Of a stretch of DNA of 64,000 bases, positions 25,756 to 33,768 are shown one piece after another. A program made the translations under genes and the position numbers. The DNA is from Subtercola boreus. GTDB lineage: Bacteria > Actinomycetota > Actinomycetes > Actinomycetales > Microbacteriaceae. Position 1 is the first letter of the stretch, and each line of letters starts with the position of its first letter. The notes beneath the pieces were generated by a model, which searched no databases, had not been told where the DNA came from, and saw only the letters and a list, made by a program, of their open reading frames with translations. The stretch is taken from positions 272,249 through 336,248 of the forward strand of contig NZ_NBXB01000029.1 in the NCBI RefSeq assembly GCF_003399635.1, in the 5' to 3' direction.

Positions 25756-27498
25756 GTGGCCACGCGTACTGCCCTCTTCACCAAGGACCACCCGCGCTAC
25801 CGGTGGGTCGCGCTCAGCAACACGACACTCGGTGTTCTGATGGCGACGATCAATTCGTCGATCGTCATCATCTCGTTGCCCGCGATCTTCACGGGCATCG
25901 GACTGAACCCGCTGGAGCCCGGCAACGTCAGCTACCTGCTCTGGATCCTGATGGGCTACATGTTGGTCACCGCAGTGTTCGTCGTGACCTTCGGGCGGCT
26001 CGGTGACATCTACGGTCGCGTGAAGATCTACAACATCGGCTTCATCGTCTTCACCGTCGGATCGATCGCGCTCGCACTCGATCCCTTCAGTGCGGGCGCG
26101 GGGGCGATGTGGTTGATTGTCTGGCGCGTCGTGCAAGGGATTGGCGGTGCCATGCTGTTCGCCAACTCGACCGCCATCTTCACCGACGCCTTCCCGGTGA
26201 ACAAGCGCGGGTTCGCCCTCGGCATCAACCAGGTCGCCGCCATCGCCGGCAGCTTCATCGGACTGATCGTCGGCGGGCTGCTTGCCGTGGTCGACTGGCG
26301 CGCCGTCTTCTTCGTGAGCGTGCCGATCGGCATCATCGGCACGATCTGGTCGTACAAGTCGCTGCACGAAGTCGGCACCAGCGCGAGGAGCTCGGTGGAC
26401 TGGCCCGGCAACATCACGTTCGCCGTGGGACTCACGGCAGTGCTCGCGGGGATCACCTACGGCATCCAGCCCTACGGCGGCATGTCGATGGGCTGGCTGA
26501 ATCCCTGGGTGCTTGGAGCGATCGTCGGCGGCCTCGCCCTGCTGGTCGTGTTCGTCCAGATCGAGCTCCGGGTGCCCGATCCGATGTTCAACATGCATCT
26601 CTTCAGGATCCGAGCGTTCGCGAGCGGCATCTTCGCCGGACTTCTCGCGGCCATCGGGCGGGGCGGGCTGCAGTTCATGCTGATCATCTGGCTGCAGGGC
26701 ATCTGGCTTCCGCTTCATGGCTACTCCTACGAAGACACCCCGCTCTGGGCCGGCATCTACCTCCTGCCCATCACCATCGGGTTCCTGATCGCCGGCCCCC
26801 TGTCGGGAGCGCTCTCGGATCGGTTCGGAGCCCGGGCGTTCGCGACGACCGGCCTGCTGCTGAACGCGGCCACCTTCCTCGCCCTGCTGGTCATCCCGGT
26901 GAACTTCGAGTATTGGGAGTTCGCCCTGATCACCGGCCTCAGCGGCATCGGCTCGGGGCTGTTCAGCTCGCCGAACCGCACCGCGATCATGAACAGCGTT
27001 CCGGCCAACCAGCGGGGTTCGGCCTCGGGGATGGCCGGGGCTGCGCTCAACGCGGGCAGTTCGCTCTCGATCGGCGTCTTTTTCTCCCTGATGATCGCCG
27101 GACTCTCGACATCCCTGCCCGCCGCCATGACGGCAGGCCTCAGCCAGAATGGCGTTCCCGGCACCGTCGCAGCGCAGATCGGCCAGACGCCCCCGGTCGG
27201 CAGCCTGTTCGCGGCATTCCTCGGCTACAACCCGATCGAGAGCCTCCTCGGACCCACCGGCATCCTCGGCACCCTGTCGAAGCAGAATTCGGCGACGCTC
27301 ACAGGCCAGACCTTCTTTCCGGAACTCCTCTCCGGCCCCTTCCACGACGGCCTCGTGCTCGTGTTCGTGGTGGCCGCCGCCATGTCGGTGATCGCCGCGG
27401 TGATGTCGATCACGCGCGGGTCGAAGTACGTGCACGTCGACGAGGTGCCTGCCGACAACGAGTCCAGCGTTCCGCAGCCTGCCAGCCGCCCCGTGTAA
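25756..27498 (+). CDS. MFS multidrug transporter, DHA2 (14-TM) type
   Basis: 580 residues with about fourteen hydrophobic helices and the DHA2 signatures: [20 protein letters not shown] in helix 1, [12 protein letters not shown] in loop 2-3, and [18 protein letters not shown] in helix 5. It is a proton-driven exporter of drugs or toxic compounds. GTG 25756 has a GGAG site 6 nt upstream. The MarR gene follows 9 nt later and a candidate MarR site overlaps the promoter, so it is probably induced by its own substrates. Confidence 0.92.
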   Translation: MATRTALFTKDHPRYRWVALSNTTLGVLMATINSSIVIISLPAIFTGIGLNPLEPGNVSYLLWILMGYMLVTAVFVVTFGRLGDIYGRVKIYNIGFIVFTVGSIALALDPFSAGAGAMWLIVWRVVQGIGGAMLFANSTAIFTDAFPVNKRGFALGINQVAAIAGSFIGLIVGGLLAVVDWRAVFFVSVPIGIIGTIWSYKSLHEVGTSARSSVDWPGNITFAVGLTAVLAGITYGIQPYGGMSMGWLNPWVLGAIVGGLALLVVFVQIELRVPDPMFNMHLFRIRAFASGIFAGLLAAIGRGGLQFMLIIWLQGIWLPLHGYSYEDTPLWAGIYLLPITIGFLIAGPLSGALSDRFGARAFATTGLLLNAATFLALLVIPVNFEYWEFALITGLSGIGSGLFSSPNRTAIMNSVPANQRGSASGMAGAALNAGSSLSIGVFFSLMIAGLSTSLPAAMTAGLSQNGVPGTVAAQIGQTPPVGSLFAAFLGYNPIESLLGPTGILGTLSKQNSATLTGQTFFPELLSGPFHDGLVLVFVVAAAMSVIAAVMSITRGSKYVHVDEVPADNESSVPQPASRPV

Positions 27499-27501
27499 AG
27501 T
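27496..27501 (+). promoter_or_regulatory. -10-like hexamer TAAAGT overlapping the MFS stop codon
   Basis: The TAA stop of the efflux gene is also the first half of TAAAGT, followed by 6 nt and the MarR ATG at 27508. The regulator may therefore have a private leaderless promoter besides read-through from the efflux gene. Confidence 0.4.
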
Positions 27502-27507
27502 CGAGAA

Positions 27508-27945
27508 ATGCCTGACGAATCCCGCATCGACCGACACGACGTTGCCGAGCGCCTCACGCTGGCCATCAGCCGGTTGAACCGGCGCATCCGCCCGGTCGGC
27601 GACGAGCTGAGCAACGGCGTGCTCTCGGCGCTGTCGAGCGTGAAGAATGCCGGTCCTCTTCGCCCGAGCGACCTCGCCCGGCTCGAGAACGTCGCTGCCC
27701 CCACGATGACCCGGATCGTCGCCGACCTCGAGAACCGCGGCCTCGTCGAACGCGAGCCCGACCCGGCCGACGGTCGTTCCTTCCTGCTCCGGGCGTCGGA
27801 GGCGGGTGTCGAAGCGGTCGCGACGGCTCGCCTCGCGCGCACCACCCGGGTGCTGCAGCTGCTCGAAGACCAGAGCGATGACGAGATCGTGAACCTGGCC
27901 CAGGCGCTTCCCGCGCTCGAGGCCGCTGCCGCCAACCGGGGCTGA
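27508..27945 (+). CDS. MarR family transcriptional regulator
   Basis: A 145-residue winged-helix protein: recognition-helix region PSDLARLENVAAPTMTRIV (about 53-71), wing ENRGLVEREPDPADGRS, then the dimerising C-terminal helices. MarR proteins bind palindromic DNA as dimers and release it on ligand binding. Its likely target is the TAGTT-N10-AACTA element upstream of the efflux gene. Convergent with the SRAP gene 18 nt away; the two stop codons form part of a short GGGCTGA/TCAGCCC inverted repeat. Confidence 0.92.
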   Translation: MPDESRIDRHDVAERLTLAISRLNRRIRPVGDELSNGVLSALSSVKNAGPLRPSDLARLENVAAPTMTRIVADLENRGLVEREPDPADGRSFLLRASEAGVEAVATARLARTTRVLQLLEDQSDDEIVNLAQALPALEAAAANRG

Positions 27946-27963
27946 CCGGCCGCCGCGCGCGCC

Positions 27964-28698
27964 TCAGCCCGCCAGCTCGACCGGTTCGATGAGCCCCGGA
28001 TCGGCCGGGTCGAGGGTTCGCGAATTGTTCACCGTGCGACCCACCGGATAGGTCGTGATCGACCTCGCCACGGAGGTCGAACTCATATCGAGCAGGTGCA
28101 GCAGAGCATCCGGAGCGGCGACCTTGGCGGGATCGAGCCACTGGGTCCAGAGATCAGGCTGAAGGAAGACGGGCATCCGGTCGTGCACCTCGCCTGACGC
28201 ATCGCGCGCCTCCCGGGTGATGATCGTGAAGGTCACCTTCCAGTCGTCATTTTCGCGACGCGCACTGTAGAGCCCTGCCGCTGCGAGCACCTCCACGTCG
28301 GCGTGGATGAAGTAGGGCTGCTTGCCATCGGCCTGCTGCTGCCATTCGTAATACCCGGTCATCGGCACGATGCACCGATGCGAGGCGAAAGCGGTGCGGA
28401 ACATCCCGTTCGTCGCCACGGACTCGAGCCGAGCGTTGATCGGCGCAGGCCCGCCGGGCTTCGACCATGCCTGCTTCAGCCCCCAGGCAGCGAGCTCAAG
28501 TTCACGCTCCACACCCGGCGCTGGCTCCGGCGTCGGGGCGTCGGCGTCGTCTTTCAGAACGCGCTCCCGGATGATCGGAGCCTCGTCCGTCGGAGCGACG
28601 CTGTAGCGCGGACGCCAGTCCTCCGCTCGGCCACCGCGCGCGATGAACTCGAGGATGAGGTCATCCGTCTCCTTGTTCATGGCGAATCTGCCGCACAT
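27964..28698 (-). CDS. SOS response-associated peptidase (SRAP/YedK)
   Basis: A 244-residue homologue of YedK/HMCES, which covalently caps abasic sites in single-stranded DNA through the amino-terminal Cys exposed after Met removal. Cys2 is present (MCGRFAM), as are the other active-site elements: PINAR (Asn), GYYEW (Glu) and HDRMP (His). ATG 28698 is set by the mandatory Cys2 and a GGGAGAAG site before it; the 30 upstream in-frame codons are rejected. It lies 62 nt downstream of the nagZ-like gene on the same strand. No LexA-type box was recognised. Confidence 0.93.
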   Translation of the reverse strand: MCGRFAMNKETDDLILEFIARGGRAEDWRPRYSVAPTDEAPIIRERVLKDDADAPTPEPAPGVERELELAAWGLKQAWSKPGGPAPINARLESVATNGMFRTAFASHRCIVPMTGYYEWQQQADGKQPYFIHADVEVLAAAGLYSARRENDDWKVTFTIITREARDASGEVHDRMPVFLQPDLWTQWLDPAKVAAPDALLHLLDMSSTSVARSITTYPVGRTVNNSRTLDPADPGLIEPVELAG

Positions 28699-28760
28699 CT
28701 TCTCCCTGCCCTTCCCTCGCCCGAACCGAACACCTGCACACCACACCTGGATCGAAACGC

Positions 28761-30071
28761 TCACCCCGCCGGGTGCGTGCGCTCCCACTGCTGCCGTTGC
28801 AGCGTCAGGATGCGCACCACCGACTCATCGATCTGATCCTCACCGATCTGCCCCGACTGCACGGCCGCGCGGATCGCTGCCACGGGCTGCGACATGTCGA
28901 TCGCACTGTTGTAGAGCAGGATGTCATTACCCGCCGACACCGCACGCACGGCGTTGGCGGACCGGTCGGCGAACTCCGGCAGCCCGGAATCCTGAAGCAT
29001 CAGCATGTCGTCGGTGACGGCCACCCCGGTGAAGCCGAGATCGTCGCGGAGGATCTCGTGCCAGCGCGCCGAGAGCGAGGCCGGCTCCGGGTCGACGCTC
29101 GTGTAGCTCAGGTGGCCGAACATCACCAGGGACGCTCCGGCATCGACCCCGGCGGCGAAGGGAGGCGCATCGCGCGCCTGCCACTGGTCGAACGCGAGGT
29201 CTGTCGACGGGATGCTCGTGTGGGAGTCGGCGTTCGTCTCGCCGTGGCCCGGGAAGTGCTTCAAAGTACTGAAGACCGACCCGTTCTCTGCCGCCACGGA
29301 TGCGGCGACCCGCGCGCTCGACGACGCCGGATCGGTGCCGAGAACTCTGTCGAAGATGAACGAGCCCGGGTCGGCGGTGACATCGGCGACAGTGCCGAAG
29401 TTCACGGAAACGCCGGCAGACTTCAGCAGGGCCGCCCGTTGGGTGAACGACGCTTTCGTCTCCTCCACTGGCAGGGATTTCAGCTGGTCTGCCCCGGGAA
29501 AGACATCCTCACCGAGCCGGGCGACATCGCCGCCCTCCTCGTCGATCGAGACGAGCGGGGAGAGGCCTGCCGTGAGTGTCACGCCGGCGAGCTGGGCACG
29601 GAGAGCTCCCGCTGAGCCGGGCACGTTGTTGCCGAGCAGCAGGAACCCGCCCGGGCCGTTCGCCGCCAGGTACTTCACCATCGGTGCCGGATCGGTGCCC
29701 GGCACCTGCACCATGAACATCGTCGCCAGCTTGGCATCGAGCGTCATCGAGTGCATGCGCGTCGAGGCATACAACGCGTCGAGCTCTGCTGGGGTGGCGG
29801 CGGTGGCTGTGGCGGCCGGGCTGGCTCTGGCGGCCGGCGTGGCTGTGGCGGCCGGCGTGGCTGCGACCGTCGACGTGGCGGACGGAACCGCTGAGGCCGA
29901 CGACGTGGGGGCGGACGTGGCCAGCGCAGTGCCACCCGCAGAATCCGCCGAGGCTGCGGCCGAGCATCCACTGATCGACGCCGCCAGCGCCACGCCCAGC
30001 GCCAACGCCACCGCCGCCCGGGCCGAGAGCCCCGGTCGCACCCGCGCTCGCACCCGCACGCGCGCCATCAT
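28761..30071 (-). CDS. Glycoside hydrolase family 3 lipoprotein (NagZ-like)
   Basis: A 436-residue secreted beta-N-acetylhexosaminidase-type enzyme. A basic N terminus and signal end in SISGC (lipid-anchored Cys about residue 36). A 60-residue Ser/Thr/Ala/Pro linker follows, then the GH3 barrel with SIDEEGGDVARL, the KHFPGHG motif supplying the NagZ catalytic His, and the nucleophile Asp in VAVTDDMLM. It likely trims N-acetylglucosamine from peptidoglycan outside the cell, unlike the cytosolic proteobacterial NagZ. ATG 30071 overlaps the upstream stop (ATGA), making it last of a three-gene operon. Confidence 0.9.
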   Translation of the reverse strand: MMARVRVRARVRPGLSARAAVALALGVALAASISGCSAAASADSAGGTALATSAPTSSASAVPSATSTVAATPAATATPAARASPAATATAATPAELDALYASTRMHSMTLDAKLATMFMVQVPGTDPAPMVKYLAANGPGGFLLLGNNVPGSAGALRAQLAGVTLTAGLSPLVSIDEEGGDVARLGEDVFPGADQLKSLPVEETKASFTQRAALLKSAGVSVNFGTVADVTADPGSFIFDRVLGTDPASSSARVAASVAAENGSVFSTLKHFPGHGETNADSHTSIPSTDLAFDQWQARDAPPFAAGVDAGASLVMFGHLSYTSVDPEPASLSARWHEILRDDLGFTGVAVTDDMLMLQDSGLPEFADRSANAVRAVSAGNDILLYNSAIDMSQPVAAIRAAVQSGQIGEDQIDESVVRILTLQRQQWERTHPAG

Positions 30072-30643
30072 TCAGCTCCCACAGCCCGGCCGGCAGCTTC
30101 CACAACCTCGCCAGCAGCTCCCACGGCCTGCCGGTGGCGCGCCGCCGTCTCCCGGTAGCGCACCGCGTTGTCCTTCACCGAGGCCCGCTCGGCGTCGGTC
30201 AGTTCGCGCCGCACCTTTCCGGGCATCCCGGCCACCAGCGATCCGCTCGGGATCACTGTGTTCTCGAGGATCAGCGCCCCCGCAGCGATGAGGCAGTCGT
30301 CACCGATCTGTGCGCCATTCAGCACGGTCGCGTTCATGCCGACGAGGCTGCGGTCGCCGATCGTGCAGCCGTGCAGCACCGCGCCGTGGCCGACGCTCAC
30401 GTCGGCTCCGATCTGCACCGGCGAACCGGGGTCGGCGTGCACCACCACGTTGTCCTGCAGGTTGCTGCCCTCGCCGAGCGAGATGTGCGCGGTGTCACCC
30501 CGCACGACCGCGCCGTAGAAGACGCTCGCCGACCCGGCGACGGCGACATCGCCGATGAGCAGGGCGGTTGGCGCAATGAAGGCCGAGTCGTCAACAGAAG
30601 GCGTGACGCCATCGAGCGGCAGGATGTTCGTGAACGGTGTCAT
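30068..30643 (-). CDS. Gamma-carbonic anhydrase family protein
   Basis: 191 residues forming a left-handed beta-helix of hexapeptide repeats followed by C-terminal helices. The three zinc ligands of gamma-class enzymes are present: His69 (VVVHAD), His86 and His91 (VGHGAVLHG). Members are YrdA/PaaY-like; many lack proven carbonic anhydrase activity, and PaaY acts as a thioesterase. Overlaps of four bases with both neighbours place it between an acyl-CoA dehydrogenase and a GH3 enzyme, which would suit a thioesterase role, but this is only context. Confidence 0.88.
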   Translation of the reverse strand: MTPFTNILPLDGVTPSVDDSAFIAPTALLIGDVAVAGSASVFYGAVVRGDTAHISLGEGSNLQDNVVVHADPGSPVQIGADVSVGHGAVLHGCTIGDRSLVGMNATVLNGAQIGDDCLIAAGALILENTVIPSGSLVAGMPGKVRRELTDAERASVKDNAVRYRETAARHRQAVGAAGEVVEAAGRAVGAE

Positions 30644-31803
30644 TCGGCAGGCCCCAACCAGGCAGTGGCGACCGTCGAGTGCGCAGACTCGGGGTCGGAG
30701 GGATGGAAGATGCCCGCGACGACATCCCGGTACAGTCGGCCGAGCTCGCTGCTCGACGACAGAGACCGGCCGCCGGAGACCCGCAGCGCCTGGTCGACGA
30801 CGAACCGCGCGTTCTCGGTCGCCCGGAGCTTCAGACCGACGAGTCGCGGAAACCAGGACCGGCCGAGATCCGTCTTCTCGTCCACAGCCCGCGCCAGAAC
30901 GTCGAGCTGCGGGTACAGCCCATCCTGCGCGATCGCCGCATCCGCGATGCGATACCGGATGTCGGGATCCGACGAATAGCGTCGGCCGTCGTTCTTCAGC
31001 GACGTGCGCCGGTGAGCCGCCTCGACGGCGAGTTCGAGGGCGCGTTCGCCGATCCCGGTGTAGACGGCGGCGATGAGGATCTCGAAATTCGCGAAGATCG
31101 CGAACACGAACGGGTCGGCGCTCGGGCCGGCCGGGAGCTTCCGGACGATGCGGTCCGCTCTGACCTCGGCCCCGTCGAGCACCGTCGTTCGGCTCTGGGT
31201 GGCCCGCATGCCGAGCGTGTCCCAGTCGTCGAGGGTCTCGAACCCGCCCGCGGCGCGGTCGAGGAAGCCGTGCACGAGCAGCGGGTCGGTGGGGTCGGTC
31301 TCATCCAGCCCGAAGATGCCGAGCCGCGTCCACGCCGGCGACAGCGACGTGAAGATCTTGCGCCCGAAGAAGTGGTACCCGTCGCCCGGCTGCGGTTCGG
31401 CACGGGTGGTGGATCCGAAGAGCACCAGGTCGTTGCCCGCCTCGCTGTTGCCGAACGCGAACACCTCATCGGCCCCGGCCTCGCGCAGCACGAACTCGAG
31501 GGAGTCGTCGCCGCGGTCGAGCAGGGCCTTCGCGACTCCCGTCCAGACGAGGTGCATGTTGATGCCGAGGGCGGTGGCCGGGGCCGCCGTGGCGAGGCGG
31601 AGCTGTTCGCGGGCGACCCGCTCGAGCCCGAAACCGAGGCCGCCGAACTGCTCGGGCACGAACATCCGCAGGTACCCGGCCTCGGCCAGAGCGTCGAGAT
31701 CCTCGGTGAAGAATTCGTTCCGCGCGTCGTAGCCTGCGGCACGCGAACGGATGCTCCCGAGCAGCTCGTCGCTGATGATCGTCTCCGTTGCCGCTGCACT
31801 CAT
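30640..31803 (-). CDS. Acyl-CoA dehydrogenase family protein
   Basis: A 387-residue flavoprotein of the acyl-CoA dehydrogenase fold: N-terminal helices with FVPEQFGGLG, the middle beta-domain (FGNSEAGNDL, KIFTSLSP) and a C-terminal helical bundle (LRVSGGRSL). The usual catalytic Glu context of straight-chain dehydrogenases is not obvious, and the pattern is closer to the diverse ACAD-like/monooxygenase branch. It is first gene of the operon with the gamma-carbonic-anhydrase-like and GH3 genes. ATG 31803 starts 62 nt from the divergent GH15 gene. Confidence 0.85.
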   Translation of the reverse strand: MSAAATETIISDELLGSIRSRAAGYDARNEFFTEDLDALAEAGYLRMFVPEQFGGLGFGLERVAREQLRLATAAPATALGINMHLVWTGVAKALLDRGDDSLEFVLREAGADEVFAFGNSEAGNDLVLFGSTTRAEPQPGDGYHFFGRKIFTSLSPAWTRLGIFGLDETDPTDPLLVHGFLDRAAGGFETLDDWDTLGMRATQSRTTVLDGAEVRADRIVRKLPAGPSADPFVFAIFANFEILIAAVYTGIGERALELAVEAAHRRTSLKNDGRRYSSDPDIRYRIADAAIAQDGLYPQLDVLARAVDEKTDLGRSWFPRLVGLKLRATENARFVVDQALRVSGGRSLSSSSELGRLYRDVVAGIFHPSDPESAHSTVATAWLGPAE

Positions 31804-31865
31804 GTTGCCGCGCTCATGTCTGCCTGCTCACCCGTCAAGACTACGTCGTCGGGCAAGATGGACAC

Positions 31866-33701
31866 ATGGCCCTCCCGATTGAGAACTACGCCCTGATCAG
31901 CGACTGCCACACCGCGGCACTGGTCGGTGATGACGGGAGCATCGACTGGCTCTGCCTGCCGCGCTACGACTCGCCGTCGACATTCGGTGCGCTGCTGGGA
32001 GACGAGAGCCACGGTCGGTGGAAGATCGCCCCGAAGCATCCGGATGCCCGCTCGCACCGCCACTACCTCGGCAACACCTTCGTGCTCACCACCGTCTGGA
32101 CCACCCCTGAGGGCGTCGTCGAAGTCACCGACTTCATGCCGCACGGCGACCGCCGGGCCGACCTGATGCGCCGGGTCAGGGGCGTCTCCGGAGCGGTGCG
32201 GATGGCGGTCGACCTCCGTATCCGGTTCGGCTATGCCACCGCCATCCCCTGGGTGCGCCAGATCGCCACCCCGGAGGGCGCCTCCGATCTCGTCGCGATC
32301 GCCGGCCCCGACGCCCTGGTGATCCGCGGTGCCGAACTCGAACCGTCCGATCACTCGCACGGCCGCGAGTTCGTCGTGAAGGAGGGCGAGATCGTCGACA
32401 CGGTGATGACCTGGTATCCGTCCCACCGCCCCACACCGACCCCCAACGACGTGGATCTCGCCCTGGCCGACACTCTGGACTGGTGGGAGAACTGGGGTTC
32501 CGACAGCGCCCAGGACGGCCCGTACCACGCAGCTGTGATGCGCTCGCTCCTCGTCTTGAGGGCCCTGACCCACGAGGACACCGGCGGGATCGTCGCCGCC
32601 GCGACCACCTCTCTGCCGGAGAGTTTCGGCGGCCAGCGCAACTGGGACTACCGCTACGTCTGGCTCCGGGACGCGTCGCTCACGCTGACCGTGCTGCTCG
32701 ACCACGGCTTCACCGGCGAGGCGGATGCGTGGCGCGGCTGGCTCCTCCGGGCGATCGCCGGAGACCCGAACGACGTGCAGATCATGTACGGGCTGGAGGG
32801 CGAGCGCTGGCTGCCCGAACGCGAACTCACCTCGCTGCCGGGCTACAACGGCGCCTCCCCCGTGCGCGTCGGCAACGGCGCGGTCGACCAGTACCAGGCC
32901 GATGTGATCGGCGAGGTGATGGTGGCCCTCCACCGCTCCCGCGTGCAGACCGGCAACGCCAGCCAGGATGCCTGGGCTCTCCAGCGCGCGCTGCTGACGG
33001 TGGTCGAGACGAACCTCGAACGGCCCGACTCCGGCATCTGGGAGATCCGCGGCCCGAACCAGTTCTTCACGCACTCCCGGGTGATGGTCTGGGCAGCTCT
33101 CGACCGGGGCATCAAGGGTGTCGAGCAGTTCGGCCTCCGCGGCCCCGTCGAGAAGTGGCGGCGACTGCGGGAGCAGGTGCGTGGCCAGATCGAGGAGAAG
33201 GGCTACAACGCTGAACTCGGCTGCTACACCCAGGTCTTCGGGGGCACCGCTGTCGACGCTTCCCTCCTGCAGCTCGCCCAGGTGGGCTACGTCGATGCCG
33301 ACGATCCGCGGATGCTCGGAACCGTCGCCCGCATCGAACAGGAACTGCTGCACGACGGGCTGCTGCTGCGCTACCGCACCGAGTCGGGCGTCGACGGACT
33401 TCCCGCGGGCGAGTATCCGTTCCTCGCCTGCTCGTTCTGGCTCGTCGAGCAGTACGCCCGAAGCGGCAGGCTCGAAGACGGCCGGCGGCTGATGGATGCC
33501 CTCCTGAAGCTCCGCAACGACGTGGGCCTCCTCAGCGAGGAGTACGACATCACCGGCCACCGCCAGGCGGGCAACACCCCTCAGGCGCTGACGCACCTCG
33601 CACTCGTGCGTGCGGCCGACGCGCTGACCGACACCGCGCGCGAATCGAAGGACGCGGACACGGGCGCACCCGAGGCCACGGAACGGAACGTGCTCCGATA
33701 G
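31866..33701 (+). CDS. Glycoside hydrolase family 15 protein (trehalase/glucoamylase-like)
   Basis: 611 residues: an N-terminal beta-sandwich (MALPIENYALISDCHTAALV) linked to an (alpha/alpha)6 barrel with GGQRNWDYRYVWLRDASLT, the family 15 hallmark, and FLACSFWLVEQ near the end. In Actinobacteria such proteins include trehalases and glucoamylases; the substrate cannot be fixed here. ATG 31866 follows CAAGAT by 6 nt, a weak leaderless-type hexamer. The last codons and the stop lie in a 30-nt tandem duplication. Confidence 0.9.
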   Translation: MALPIENYALISDCHTAALVGDDGSIDWLCLPRYDSPSTFGALLGDESHGRWKIAPKHPDARSHRHYLGNTFVLTTVWTTPEGVVEVTDFMPHGDRRADLMRRVRGVSGAVRMAVDLRIRFGYATAIPWVRQIATPEGASDLVAIAGPDALVIRGAELEPSDHSHGREFVVKEGEIVDTVMTWYPSHRPTPTPNDVDLALADTLDWWENWGSDSAQDGPYHAAVMRSLLVLRALTHEDTGGIVAAATTSLPESFGGQRNWDYRYVWLRDASLTLTVLLDHGFTGEADAWRGWLLRAIAGDPNDVQIMYGLEGERWLPERELTSLPGYNGASPVRVGNGAVDQYQADVIGEVMVALHRSRVQTGNASQDAWALQRALLTVVETNLERPDSGIWEIRGPNQFFTHSRVMVWAALDRGIKGVEQFGLRGPVEKWRRLREQVRGQIEEKGYNAELGCYTQVFGGTAVDASLLQLAQVGYVDADDPRMLGTVARIEQELLHDGLLLRYRTESGVDGLPAGEYPFLACSFWLVEQYARSGRLEDGRRLMDALLKLRNDVGLLSEEYDITGHRQAGNTPQALTHLALVRAADALTDTARESKDADTGAPEATERNVLR

Positions 33702-33745
33702 CAGGGCAGGCCGGGGAACGCGCTCCGGTAGCCGGGCAGACTGGG
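33686..33745. repeat. 30-bp tandem duplication spanning the GH15 stop codon
   Basis: The unit beginning GAACGTGCTCCGATAGCAGG at 33686 is repeated from 33716 with five or six substitutions. The GH15 stop (33699-33701) lies in the first copy. The period is twice 15, and the core resembles the 15-bp arrays at 47.3 and 48.6 kb. Confidence 0.65.
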
Positions 33746-33768
33746 CACCGGATGGCGCAAACAGCCGC

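Noticed and set aside
25726..27537. A 603-codon minus-strand frame opposite the DHA2 transporter
   Set aside because: Charged, low-complexity translation with no domain; the plus-strand transporter is unambiguous.
27939..27970. GGGCTGA/TCAGCCC inverted repeat as a bidirectional terminator between marR and the SRAP gene
   Set aside because: The stem is only 7 bp, its arms are largely the two stop-codon contexts, and no T-run follows; not strong enough to list.
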